DNA of 64,000 bases, taken from positions 2,991,001 to 3,055,000 of the forward strand of contig NZ_AP018694.1 in assembly GCF_009689585.1 (NCBI RefSeq), given 5' to 3'. The DNA is from Aquipluma nitroreducens. GTDB lineage: Bacteria; Bacteroidota; Bacteroidia; Bacteroidales; Prolixibacteraceae. Below the pieces are notes generated by a model that saw nothing but the letters and a program-made list of their open reading frames with translations, was not told the origin of the DNA and ran no database searches. The translations under genes and the position numbers were made by a program. This document shows, in pieces, positions 28,795 through 37,851 of this stretch (the first letter of the stretch is position 1; each line of letters opens with the position of its first letter).

Positions 28795-29016
28795 TCACTT
28801 AATTTTAAAGATTCGTAACTCAGGTAGCTTTGTAACGATTAATCCGTCATTCTTCACCCAATTGTCAATTTCTTCAACGAAGAACAGGGTTCTTGTCCCA
28901 ATTTTATGATAAGGGATTGTGTTCAGATTAATCATTTTGTAAATTGTCGATTTCGACAAAGTTGTATATTCTGCTACACCTGGGATGTCCAGAATATTGT
29001 CATTCCTAACTTTCAT
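28795..29016 (-). CDS. Excisionase-like helix-turn-helix protein
   Basis: 73 residues of the MerR/excisionase-type HTH_17 family: VAEYTTLSKSTIYKMI is the HTH and YHKIGTRTLFFVEEIDNWV the wing. The stop codon abuts the integrase start. It probably directs recombination or regulates the integrase. Confidence 0.82.
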   Translation of the reverse strand: MKVRNDNILDIPGVAEYTTLSKSTIYKMINLNTIPYHKIGTRTLFFVEEIDNWVKNDGLIVTKLPELRIFKIK

Positions 29017-29265
29017 AATTAAATTTTTTTATTGTTTCTAATATTCAAAATATATCGGAAAAATTTGACAATAAAAAATTTTAATGCTAAATTAATGCTA
29101 ACAAAGATCTCTTATATAGACATATAGTGGATTTGCCGGTTAAATTGACCAGTCCGCGCCGTTTTATATTGACCACCTTTCGCCGGAGTAAATTGACCAC
29201 CTATTTTCAATATTGAGAACGATCATTTCCTTGTTTTGATTAGAGTTATACAAAATTAGATTTAT

Positions 29266-30021
29266 TTATTCTGATTCAACAGTTTCTACGATTTTGTTTC
29301 GTTGTCTTCTTCGTATTGATTCTCCTACAAGTTCCATTCGATGAGCATCATGAACAATGCGGTCAAGTATTGCATCCGCTATTGTTTGTTCTCCGATAAC
29401 CTCATACCATTGTGCCACTGGCAACTGAGAGGTTATAATGGTTGAACGGTTTCCGTGACGATCTTCCACGATTTCCATAAGTACCGACCTGTTTGATGCA
29501 TCAAGCGGCTGCAAGCCAAAATCGTCCAGAATCAAAAGATCCTGTCTTTCTATCTTTGCAACTTCTCTGATGTACGAACCATCTGCTTTGGCCATTTTTA
29601 ATCTTGTAAACAGCTTTGTAGTGTTGGCATAAAGTACTTTGAACCCAAGGGTACAGGCTTGATTTCCGATAGCAGAAGCAATGAAGCTCTTGCCTATTCC
29701 GGTACTCCCGGTGATCAGAAGATTCTCTTTTCTTCCGATAAAAGTACACTCAGCCATACGCATGAACTGATTTTTGTCCAGGTTGCGATCTATATCAAAG
29801 TGCAACTGCTCAATGTTGGCTTTATAACGGAACTTTGCATTGCGCATTTGCCTCTCTATGCGGCGATTGTTACGATCATCCCATTCGGCATCAATAAGCA
29901 TCGATACCATTTCATCGCCTGTCATTTGAATCATGCTGCCATTCTCGATGCTTGTTCTAAAGGCACGAACCATACCGAAGAACTTCATCTGTCTCATTTT
30001 TTGAAGCGTTTGCTCATTCAT
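29266..30021 (-). CDS. istB: IS21 helper ATPase IstB
   Basis: About 251 residues from the ATG at 30021 (MNEQTLQKMRQMKFFGMVRA). AAA+ ATPase with Walker A ITGSTGIGKSF and Walker B LLILDDFGLQPLD, plus the IstB C-terminal RRQRNKIVE. It is the DnaC-like regulator that selects targets for IstA. Confidence 0.95.
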   Translation of the reverse strand: MNEQTLQKMRQMKFFGMVRAFRTSIENGSMIQMTGDEMVSMLIDAEWDDRNNRRIERQMRNAKFRYKANIEQLHFDIDRNLDKNQFMRMAECTFIGRKENLLITGSTGIGKSFIASAIGNQACTLGFKVLYANTTKLFTRLKMAKADGSYIREVAKIERQDLLILDDFGLQPLDASNRSVLMEIVEDRHGNRSTIITSQLPVAQWYEVIGEQTIADAILDRIVHDAHRMELVGESIRRRQRNKIVETVESE

Positions 30022-30087
30022 TTTATTCGATTTAAGGTTAAACAATACCCGGAGGGGTAGCCGTTACAGCTTTCCTCCGGGGAGATA

Positions 30088-31647
30088 TTACCGGTAATAG
30101 TTTTTACCACGTATGTTCAGGTGAGGGGGCATTGACTGATCAACATGCTGCTGATCATCAACGTTTCGGTCAAGTCCTTTTTCAAGGATTACCCGGATGG
30201 TCTGATAGCTGTAATCGCCATATTGAAGTGCACGCAGACAAGCATTGTTAAGCCGCTCTTTTCCGGCACGTACCGAAAAACTTAAAACTCCCTGGCAGGA
30301 TCGATAGGTCTGCTCCGGATGCTGCCGGGCATTTAGCAACTGGATAATATATTCTTTTGTTTGAGGGCCTACCTCTGCGGCTCGTTCGATAAATTTATCG
30401 GGGTTCCAGTCGCTCATGAAGCGGTGCTGCGAGGCCAGATGATCTGTTATTGTTGTGTGTCCAAAAAGGTGCCTGTTCCTTTTGTGCACTGCAATTCGCT
30501 CGTAGCGGTGATAAATTTCAACCTCAGATTGGCTGTAAAGCAAGGTTACCTTCTTGCCGATAAAATGGTAAGGAACACTGTAATAATGCTTATCCTCGGC
30601 AAGGCAGACGTAATTGTTCTTCATCACAGAAGCGATATAGCGTCGCTTCAACTCATATCTCTTTTCAGGTAAAGGGTGCAAAAAGTGTCGTTCAGTATCT
30701 TCGAATAACTGTCGCCTGCTGAATGGCCTTCCTGTAAGCGGCCTGTTATTATGAGCTTCCAGTGCCTCCCTGATCGCGCTATTTAGCAGTTCAATGCAAG
30801 AATATACATTACCCTTTAAAATGCTGTAAATCGAACGGTAAATGATTTTGACGGCACCTTCTACCAACGCTTTGTGTTTGGGTTTATACGGAGCTGCCGG
30901 TAAAGCCGCCATCGAATAATAGCTTACGAAGTCACGAAAAGCCTCATTAAGTGTTGGCTCATAACGATTACTCTTGATTACCGCCGATTTTAAGTTATCC
31001 GTAACGATGGCATTAGGAACACCTCCGAAGTAATGTAATGCATTTTCGCAGGAGTTGATGAAGTCTTCCTTCTGTTGGGTATAACTGGCCTCTACGTAGG
31101 TCAACTGGCTTGCACCCAGTATGGCGACAAAAACCTCTACCTCTGTGATGTCTAATGTTTCCGGATCTAAAACCTTGAGTTTTTCGCCTGCATAATCAAC
31201 ATACATCTTCTCCCCGGCCTTATGCTCAATGTGCATAACCGGATTACGAACCTTCTTCCAGAGAAGATAATAATGCTTGAACTGTGAAAACCGATAGCCT
31301 GCAGGATGCTGTTCAAAATATTGCTCCCAAAGCTTCTCCTTGGTGTTTCCCCGGATCTTCAATGCTTTTTCCATGGTGGGGAAAAATGCTTCCAGAGATT
31401 GATAACGCAGATCATTCTCAATATGATTGCGTGGAACCATATCCAGAAACATCTGCTCAAGTTCAGTGTCACTCATCAGTTGAATCTCCTGGGGCGATTT
31501 GCCCGAAGCCAGGAACAACCTGATATACTTCTTAACACTATTGCGGGGAAGACCTGTCCGTTCCCCGATGGACTGTTTACTTACACCCTCGGTGTAAAGC
31601 CTGATAATGCTTCTTACCTTGCTCATAATGATTAGTTTATTTGACAT
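30088..31647 (-). CDS. istA: IS21 transposase IstA
   Basis: About 519 residues from the ATG at 31647 (MSNKLIIMSKVRSIIRLYTE), which matches the usual IstA start; an ATG at 31680 adds 11 residues. N-terminal HTH (SIGERTGLPRNSVKKYIRLF), then a DDE integrase core with MYVDYAGEKL, VTDNLKSAV and a Glu in the AALPAAPYKPKHKALVEGAV region, and a C-terminal beta-barrel domain. The frame is intact. Confidence 0.95.
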   Translation of the reverse strand: MSNKLIIMSKVRSIIRLYTEGVSKQSIGERTGLPRNSVKKYIRLFLASGKSPQEIQLMSDTELEQMFLDMVPRNHIENDLRYQSLEAFFPTMEKALKIRGNTKEKLWEQYFEQHPAGYRFSQFKHYYLLWKKVRNPVMHIEHKAGEKMYVDYAGEKLKVLDPETLDITEVEVFVAILGASQLTYVEASYTQQKEDFINSCENALHYFGGVPNAIVTDNLKSAVIKSNRYEPTLNEAFRDFVSYYSMAALPAAPYKPKHKALVEGAVKIIYRSIYSILKGNVYSCIELLNSAIREALEAHNNRPLTGRPFSRRQLFEDTERHFLHPLPEKRYELKRRYIASVMKNNYVCLAEDKHYYSVPYHFIGKKVTLLYSQSEVEIYHRYERIAVHKRNRHLFGHTTITDHLASQHRFMSDWNPDKFIERAAEVGPQTKEYIIQLLNARQHPEQTYRSCQGVLSFSVRAGKERLNNACLRALQYGDYSYQTIRVILEKGLDRNVDDQQHVDQSMPPHLNIRGKNYYR

Positions 31648-31800
31648 TTTGATTATATTGAACAAAGCCAACTTAATCATAAATGCCCGCTAATCAACAA
31701 GGATAAATCGTTCTTAGAGGGTGGTCAATTTGCTCCGGCGCAACCCAACCATTTTGACCGGCGGAAGGTGGTCAATTTGTTCCGGCGAACACTGGATATT

Positions 31801-33632
31801 TTATCCGGCGTGTCCATTATATGGCATAATTGGATCATATAACCAATGATATGCATTACCAATTGCTCCGTTGAACAATCGGATCTCAATAGGGTTACTT
31901 CCCGAAGACAATATATGTTCTTCAGAGATTCCGGGGTAGGGATCAATGTAATATATAACTTTAATGCCTAGTTGATATGCCTTTTTTGCACACAACTCAC
32001 AAGGACTTGCGGTCGTAAATAGTTTCCCATTTTTAATTCCAGTTCCTCCATACTTTGTGATTTGTAAAAAAGCACTTTCCTCTGCATGCAAAGAACGTGT
32101 ATGAACCTGATTTTTGCCTTCGGAATATGAATTTTTATATCCTTAAAGCAAAAACAGACGGTTCTTCCTTTTAAATTTGGTTTGTAATCTTTAATGGGGG
32201 TTTTAAATTTCTCGAGGAATTCAGCATGAAACTCTCCTTTTTTACCAAGCTCTTCTTCCCGTTTTTTTTCATATTTGGTAAATGCGTCTAGGTCTGTTGT
32301 CAAATTAATTAAATCTTCAGCATTTCTCAAACTACATGGTACTTGTCCCTCGGGTGTATTATTCCATCCAATTGCTTTGATTGAGAAAAATTCATCAGTG
32401 ATAGCAGCACCAACATGCCTCGAAATACAGCCCGAATTATGTTTTGCAGTATATGCAAGTTGCATACATCTTTCTTCTGGTGATGGTGACACTAATCCTG
32501 GATGGCTAATTAAAGAAACATACTTTAAAAGTTGCATCTGCCAACTGAAATATGGTGAAGTATTATCAGTTTTAAACAGGTTTTTTTCTAATTCTTTGCT
32601 GGCTATGTCATTTTTCTTCTTAGCATCAGATCTTTCGAGGAAGGTTATATGAATGTCTGCTTGTTGAATACATTCAGAAACATTTTGTTTGTAAAACTCA
32701 CAGTCTTCTCCTCCTTTATATTCCTCTTTTATCAGTTTCAATGTTTCTGCCCATATGTCATTCGTAAATTTTCCTCTAAGATTATATTCCCGATTTTGAT
32801 CATCTCTATTTACGGCAATGACATAGAATGCTGAAAAACGTTGTTTAAAAAACATTATTTCAAATGGATTCCTTAATGAATCAATAACAATTTGAGTTCT
32901 TCCATTCTCATACTGTTTCCTATGACTTTTAACTAGATCGTTAATGAATTCAACAATTGTGAAAATATTATCCGCAGAGATATCCGAGAAATTAAAAGCG
33001 TTTCCTGATCTTCTTAGATTATTGGAAATTATTTGTAATACTTTATTTCGCTTTAGAAGTGAATTTTCTTTAAGAATATCATGTATTTTTTTGCTAAAAG
33101 AAATAAAACCAGATTCATAATAGAATTTAAATAGTTTTCCCCAATTATTATTCTCTTTCAATCTGGGAACATCAATCTCTTTGTATAAAATAGAAAATTC
33201 ATTGAAACTATTTCTTAGCTCTTCTAGCTTTGAAATTTCAATGCTAAATTCAAGTTCAATATTCAAATTACTATCTTGAAATTTGTCTTTTAGTTCAGAT
33301 GAATTTAAAAACTTGATAAATTCGTCAAAAGAAGATTGGAGTAAAAAAATTGTAAGAATATCCTTATATCGTATTAACGAATATCCGCTAAAATTGCACT
33401 TTGCATAGTCATATATGATACGATATTTTCTAAATGTGTTGTGCTTAAATCCGGATTTATTTTCGTTTAACCCTATTTCGTAAGGATCTTCAAAATTCAT
33501 CCCATTATCAAAACCTTTAACTAATTGATTAGCTATTTGCGAACACCCTGAACTTGTTCTACCTGTTAGGCCAATAATCGTAAAATTGTTTCTTAATCGA
33601 TAAATATAAGATAAATCCATCGCCTGACTCAT
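31801..33632 (-). pseudogene. Anti-phage dCTP-deaminase-type gene (P-loop kinase plus deaminase), frameshifted
   Basis: The N-terminal part has a P-loop-like GLTGRTSSGCSQIA near residue 22, and further on the deaminase front segment SRHVGAAITDEFFSIKAIGW. The zinc motifs HAEESAF and PCELCAKKA lie in another frame: coding continuity is lost near 32131-32141 (in GATATAAAAATTC on the minus strand), after GRTVCFCFKD. A one-base change there joins the parts into about 610 residues. The layout matches AvcD/dCTP deaminases, which deplete dCTP on phage infection. The last codons (GHAG-stop) lie in the IS21 end, so the C-terminus is also altered. Either a decayed gene or a base-call error at the frameshift; the IS boundary is real. 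Confidence 0.85.
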
Positions 33633-34054
33633 TCTGTAATTATTTATTAAATTAATATTGGTCTATGTAGATAAATTGGAATTTGCATTCCAGCTATATG
33701 TTTGTTTAATTTATTCGTTTAAAGGTACAACATAAAAAAACAATATTCATTATTGTTAATAACATTTTTGGAATTCCAATTTTTAATTTGGATTGACTTG
33801 GCAAATAATGATACTCAAATCCACAGCCATCTTTAATTATACAATTTTGTAGGTCAATCTTATTGATAATAACCTCCTTTTGTTTGAGACGAATATGTTT
33901 CTTAATACTATTAATTATAGCATCACAATGGCCAAATAGAAATAATAATTACTAGTTTCATATATCAAAATGTAAAAATGGAAGATTGATATTCGTTTAT
34001 TTTTAAACGGAATCTATTGAATCATTTCTAAAGTCAACTCATTTTCAACACTTA
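33633..34054. other. AT-rich spacer upstream of the deaminase gene
   Basis: About 420 bp without a convincing gene on either strand. It separates the deaminase start from the right-end repeats and must hold the deaminase promoter. In AvcID systems an inhibitory RNA is encoded beside the deaminase; I see no distinct hairpin here that would identify one. Confidence 0.5.
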
Positions 34055-34073
34055 TCTGGCAAATATCTGGCAA
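34055..34073 (+). repeat. Two TCTGGCAA direct repeats at the right end of the element
   Basis: TCTGGCAA at 34055 and 34066, 11 bp apart, followed by an inverted TCTGCCAGA at 34084. Same unit as at 27299-27329; likely arm sites for the element integrase. Confidence 0.55.
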
Positions 34074-34101
34074 ATCCGAAAAATCTGCCAGATTTAGGGA
34101 G

Positions 34102-34211
34102 AAAAAGACAAAATTTCGGGTTTGGTTAAGGCGTTGCAGATGAAATATTTTTCTATATTTGTCGCCTCGAAAGGGGGATTAGCTCAGTTGGCTAGAGCGT
34201 TTGACTGGCAG
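34102..34211 (+). repeat. Right attachment repeat: promoter and 5' half of tRNA-Ala
   Basis: Second copy of the 110-bp repeat (see 27085-27194). Here it runs on into the 3' half of the tRNA, so this copy is functional. The last shared bases, GACTGGCAG, cover the anticodon and mark the probable crossover region. Confidence 0.88.
34134..34161 (+). promoter_or_regulatory. Bacteroidota-type promoter of tRNA-Ala
   Basis: TTG at 34134-34136 and TATATTTG at 34154-34161 are separated by 17 bp and lie 12 bp before the tRNA. They match the -33 TTG and -7 TAnnTTTG consensus. Confidence 0.8.
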
Positions 34212-34246
34212 TCAAAAGGTCATCGGTTCGATTCCGATATTCTCCA
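34173..34246 (+). tRNA. tRNA-Ala (anticodon GGC)
   Basis: 74 nt with all four stems: acceptor GGGGGAT/ATTCTCC including the G3-U70 pair that marks alanine tRNAs, discriminator A, anticodon loop CTGGCAG with GGC at its centre, and TTCGATTCC-type T loop. CCA is not encoded. It is the attachment site of the element to its left. Confidence 0.96.
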
Positions 34247-34257
34247 CTTTGATTATC

Positions 34258-34287
34258 AAGACTTTACAGCAATGTAAGGTCTTTTTT
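34258..34287 (+). terminator. Terminator after tRNA-Ala
   Basis: AAGACTTTACA and TGTAAGGTCTT form an 11-bp stem (one G-T pair) with a 4-base loop and a run of T. Confidence 0.88.
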
Positions 34288-34291
34288 ATTT

Positions 34292-34326
34292 TCTGGAGTG
34301 CCCATCTGGAGTGCCCTTGAGTGCCC
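34292..34326 (+). repeat. Three GAGTGCCC direct repeats right of the tRNA
   Basis: TCTGGAGTGCCC (34292), TCTGGAGTGCCC (34305) and TTGAGTGCCC (34317) follow each other with a 10-13 bp period, starting 45 bp after the tRNA. The pattern fits integrase arm sites of a second island to the right, distinct from the TCTGGCAA set. Confidence 0.5.
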
Positions 34327-34504
34327 TTAGCGATTTTTTGAGTGTCGTTTTATGCGATTTCATGTACTGTTAAATTCATTAGTGGCTGCTCTTCTCGGAA
34401 AAATCCTGAATCTTTTTTTGTCATTTTCTTTCGATCAATATGATGTTTAGATACATTAATATTGGAATAATCATAAATTTATACTCAATATTCAGACATC
34501 GGCA

Positions 34505-34621
34505 GTGATAAAAAACATAGGTAGAACTTTTAAACAGTGGGAAACAGAAAAAAATGTACAAATATCTGCTACAGAAATTGATTGTAGTAATGCTGGATTT
34601 ATAGATGGATTATTTTTTTAA
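34505..34621 (+). pseudogene. Short coding remnant or GTG-started 38-residue ORF
   Basis: Codons from GTG 34505 to the stop at 34619 read as natural protein (VIKNIGRTFKQWETEKNV, then TEIDCSNAGFIDGLFF). The frame is open back to about 34463 but has no ATG. It ends 16 bp before the next gene. Possibly the tail of a lost gene. Confidence 0.35.
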
Positions 34622-34637
34622 TTAAAATGCTAAGAAA

Positions 34638-35102
34638 ATGTTTAAAATAGGAGATGTTGTTATTTGTAAAATGAGTGATATTTGTGTTATGCCAGTTATC
34701 AAAAATCACAGGTATATTATTACAAATATTACTAAAGATATAGAGTGGAATATTGATTGTTATTGGTTAGAAAATTATAATAAAGCATGTTGGGATGAAT
34801 GTGAATTTAGTGCTTATTTTGAATTAGATGAGAGTTTAACTAAATTAAACGAGAGCAATGATATTAAAGAAAAAGTTTTCTATGTAGCATCATCTACAAT
34901 GTTTATTAAAGATGGTGATTCCGAATTCTCATATTCTAAAAAGCTAATGGAACATGTATTTAAAAGTGATCCAGACCTTCCTATAATCAATCAAAAAATG
35001 GACAATTTGATTGCTCTATTTAGTCAAAAGAAAAAAAATTCTGAAGAGTTTGAAGAATTTCTCGACATGGATTTTCAAACTGAAATTTGGTATATGATTT
35101 AA
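34638..35102 (+). CDS. Hypothetical protein, 154 residues
   Basis: Starts MFKIGDVVICKMSDICVMPV, which resembles a small SH3-like beta-barrel start, and continues with an acidic C-terminal half. AT-rich, with base composition like the accessory DNA around it. No family recognised; no signal peptide or membrane segment. Confidence 0.6.
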   Translation: MFKIGDVVICKMSDICVMPVIKNHRYIITNITKDIEWNIDCYWLENYNKACWDECEFSAYFELDESLTKLNESNDIKEKVFYVASSTMFIKDGDSEFSYSKKLMEHVFKSDPDLPIINQKMDNLIALFSQKKKNSEEFEEFLDMDFQTEIWYMI

Positions 35103-35279
35103 TTATTTATTTCAACAGCAAATACATTAAGGTGCAGCTTGATTCATTAGCTACTTCAAATTCTTCCAAACCATGAATTTCTAAAGTTTCTGCTCCGTTA
35201 TTGGAGCAAGATTACTGTTTTGAAACCTCAATGACTACATGATAATCAGGGAAATACTTAAAAGGTTAATCAAAAAATA

Positions 35280-35581
35280 TTAATTCCCTTCATTTTCTAT
35301 CTTTTAAAGCTTATTTGAACGGATTAGAGCGAGACCTACAAGGTTGGGGGGGGGAATATATACTTTTGTAGGAAATTTAATTCCAATGGAAGGTATTTCA
35401 CCCGAATGGAAGTACGAAGTATTCCGGCGTAAAGATCAACTCGAACATGCAAAAATTCAGTTAAAAAGAGAATTTGTTGAAAAAAGCAATTGAACACTGT
35501 CGAAACTAAGACAGAAGAATTTGTTTCACAAGTTGAAGGTATTGGCTATTCGCTAAATAGTAAACAGAAGGAAATTAACTA
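35280..35581 (+). pseudogene. Decayed coding remnant containing a G9 tract
   Basis: Coding-like pieces lie in changing frames: AYLNGLERDLQGW before G9 (35346-35354), IYTFVGNLIPMEGISPEWKY after it, and TKTEEFVSQVEGIGYSLNSK after an A6 run near 35482. One added G and one added A would join them. It ends 15 bp before the phosphoesterase gene. No family recognised, and no ATG start is visible. Confidence 0.4.
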
Positions 35582-35595
35582 AATCGGGAAAAAAT

Positions 35596-36330
35596 ATGAA
35601 ACTTGCTATTATCTCCGATATCCATTCCAATCTTGAAGCATTGGAAACAGCCCTACAAGATATTAAAACACAAAATGTGACAGCGATTTATTGCACTGGT
35701 GATTTGGTGGGCTATGGAGCCAATCCGAATGAAGTGATTGAATTACTCTGGCAAAATAAGGTGAAGTGCCTGATGGGAAACCACGACTATGCATGTTTGG
35801 ATCAACGCACCAGAGATGAAATGATTCGAAACGGACGTGAGTCAATAGATTATACCAAACGGGTATTAACTCCGGAAAGCTTTGATTTATTGAGAAAATT
35901 ACCCGGATTTATCTGTGAAAACGGGATTTACCTCACTCACGGACTGCCACCTGTATTGTTTGATGAATACCTAGATATGCAAAACAAAAATGAATTGATA
36001 CAGGCATTTTTATCTTTCACAGAACAGGTGGCTTTTGTTGGGCACACTCATCTGTTCGAGGTGGTTGAGCTAACTGACAGCGGAAAGATCGAAAAGTACG
36101 AGTTTGATTTTTCTGAGCTTGATCTGAAGCCCACTAGTCGGTATCTAATTAGTGCGGGTAGTGTAGGCCAACCACGTGATGATAACCGAGAGGCTGGCTA
36201 CCTGATTTATGATTCCGAAACTCATCAGGTTATTAAACGAACCTTCCAATACAATGTTGAATTAACCATTGAAAAGATCAAAGCTGCCAGATTGCCGGAG
36301 AACAATGGGAGGAGATTGCTAAAAGACTGA
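35596..36330 (+). CDS. Calcineurin-like metallophosphoesterase
   Basis: 244 residues with the five signature motifs: SDIHSN (DxH), GDLVGYG (GDxxG), MGNHD, LTHG and GHTH. Belongs to the small YfcE/prokaryotic phosphodiesterase-like group that binds two metal ions. The substrate is not predictable. A gap of 180 bp separates it from the convergent recombinase gene. Confidence 0.9.
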   Translation: MKLAIISDIHSNLEALETALQDIKTQNVTAIYCTGDLVGYGANPNEVIELLWQNKVKCLMGNHDYACLDQRTRDEMIRNGRESIDYTKRVLTPESFDLLRKLPGFICENGIYLTHGLPPVLFDEYLDMQNKNELIQAFLSFTEQVAFVGHTHLFEVVELTDSGKIEKYEFDFSELDLKPTSRYLISAGSVGQPRDDNREAGYLIYDSETHQVIKRTFQYNVELTIEKIKAARLPENNGRRLLKD

Positions 36331-36510
36331 TCACCGAATGATCGTTTATTTTTGTCATTTTACTGTTTAAATGCACTACAATTTAATTGAACTCAAAACT
36401 TCCAACTCTTTCTCTCTGTTAATGAATTTCATAAAGCTTATTTGTTACTTATTGCAACCTGCGTTACTGTAATGGCCATTGCTTTAATTCAAATATTCAA
36501 TATTTAGACA

Positions 36511-37851
36511 TTAATTATCCCCTGCAAATTGTTCTTCAAATCTTTCCATTTTCATTAATTCCGAATCAATACATGTCTTAGGAAACACCCTAAAGCCCTG
36601 TTTCACCATATCTTTAGCAATTTCTTTTCTATCTATGTAATGTTTGGATGTGGTTTGGTAATTGCTGTGCTGCATCGAAATTCTTCTATTAATAAATGAA
36701 TCTTCTTGGGTTATATATGTTTTCCGGAAATGCTTTAATTGCCTGGAATAGCTTCTTTTTAATCTCTTGAAGAAGAAAGTAAAACTTTTGCTGGCAAAAT
36801 CTTCAAGGTATTTACGGTTAGATAATACATCAGGCGCAATGATATAGTCACTTGAACCGATATTCTTCATTAGGCCTAAATCATCCAACAGTTCCGATAA
36901 TTCTTCGGCAACTGGGACAAAAGCAAATTGAAAATCTTTCTCGTCAAAGTTGTTTTGCTGTCTGTTAATTTTGATGTTAGGACTTTGGATGAAAACCGGT
37001 TTCCCATCTTCAAAATTAATCATATTCCACCGCATTGCAAAAAGCTCAGCATTCCTTCTGCCGGTAAATGCTTTTAATTTGATTAAGTCTATAATCCAAG
37101 GTTTATACATATTGCGTCTGGTCTTTCCGATCTGATCAAATGAATCTGTTTCGTTAATAACTTCCAATAAGCCATAAAAATCTTCGCTTGAAATGCTTTC
37201 ATCAGTTCCCTTTTCAGATTTGAGTTTAACCTTTTTCCATACATTTTTAATCTCATAATCTTCTTTCTCAATCAGGTAATTATAGAAAGTCCTCATTACT
37301 TTGATTTTAGCATTATAAGTATAATTGCTGTAATCTTTAGTTTCAAGGTATTCACAGTATTTACCTACAACAGAATCGGAGATTACTTTGAGTTCTGTGG
37401 TTTTTAAATTAAAGCCCTTAGTTTTTAGAAATTTTGCGAAGTCTTGAAGAAAAACTGTTGTTGTTTTAATGTGCGACTTAGTGAGATGCTTTTTCATGTG
37501 ATGCGGAACTTTCTCATCGTTCATGAAGTCAATGTATTTTGGGATAAGCTCAATCAATAAATTTGTCTTTACAGGCTTTGCCGTTTTTAATGAATTGATG
37601 AACGGGTTCTTAACTTGTTTTTTGAAATCAACAAACTCCAAAACTGCATCTTCAAAATTTCGTGCAATAAGAATCTTCGTTTTGCGATCATAACCCGAAT
37701 TTGGAATCCGAACAATCGCTTTATAAGATTGACTTTCTATTGGATGGTTACAACTTTTTGCCGTTTTTGATTTTCCATTGACATCGCTTCTGCATTTATT
37801 GCAAAACACAAACAGCCCATTTATTTTCTGATATTCCAGTGTTTTTCTCAT
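36511..37851 (-). CDS. Tyrosine recombinase with N-terminal Cys-rich segment
   Basis: 446 residues. The N-terminus has CNKC and CNHP spaced by about 15 residues, a possible zinc ribbon. A SAM-like domain follows at about 100-190, and the catalytic domain has AFTGRRNAELFAMRW (first Arg), KHFRKTYIT (box II, Lys in place of the usual His) and HSNYQTTSKHYI with the Tyr. It starts right after the stop codon of the gene at 37852-38196 and is probably co-transcribed with it and the shorter recombinase upstream. It may be the integrase of the second island. Confidence 0.85.
   Translation of the reverse strand: MRKTLEYQKINGLFVFCNKCRSDVNGKSKTAKSCNHPIESQSYKAIVRIPNSGYDRKTKILIARNFEDAVLEFVDFKKQVKNPFINSLKTAKPVKTNLLIELIPKYIDFMNDEKVPHHMKKHLTKSHIKTTTVFLQDFAKFLKTKGFNLKTTELKVISDSVVGKYCEYLETKDYSNYTYNAKIKVMRTFYNYLIEKEDYEIKNVWKKVKLKSEKGTDESISSEDFYGLLEVINETDSFDQIGKTRRNMYKPWIIDLIKLKAFTGRRNAELFAMRWNMINFEDGKPVFIQSPNIKINRQQNNFDEKDFQFAFVPVAEELSELLDDLGLMKNIGSSDYIIAPDVLSNRKYLEDFASKSFTFFFKRLKRSYSRQLKHFRKTYITQEDSFINRRISMQHSNYQTTSKHYIDRKEIAKDMVKQGFRVFPKTCIDSELMKMERFEEQFAGDN

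Larger units (their letters stand above)
29128..31816 (-). mobile_element. IS21-family insertion sequence
   Basis: About 2.69 kb with istA and istB on the minus strand. The ends read TGGA-3nt-CGCCGG-like: TGGATTTGCCGG at 29128 and, in reverse complement, TGGACACGCCGG ending at 31816. Several GCCGGAnnAAATTGACCACC units repeat inside each end, which are typical multiple transposase binding sites. No clean target duplication is visible. The right end supplies the last codons of the deaminase gene. Confidence 0.9.
27195..34211. mobile_element. 7-kb integrative element in tRNA-Ala carrying an anti-phage deaminase gene
   Basis: The element lies between the two 110-bp copies at 27085-27194 and 34102-34211. 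It contains an integrase reading towards the left end, an excisionase-like HTH gene, an IS21-family insertion (29128-31816) and a dCTP-deaminase-type defence gene. Integration appears to have left the chromosomal 5' half of the tRNA at the left and to have rebuilt the full tRNA at the right from an element-borne promoter and 5' half. An alternative is that the left repeat is the end of an older, neighbouring element. Confidence 0.78.
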
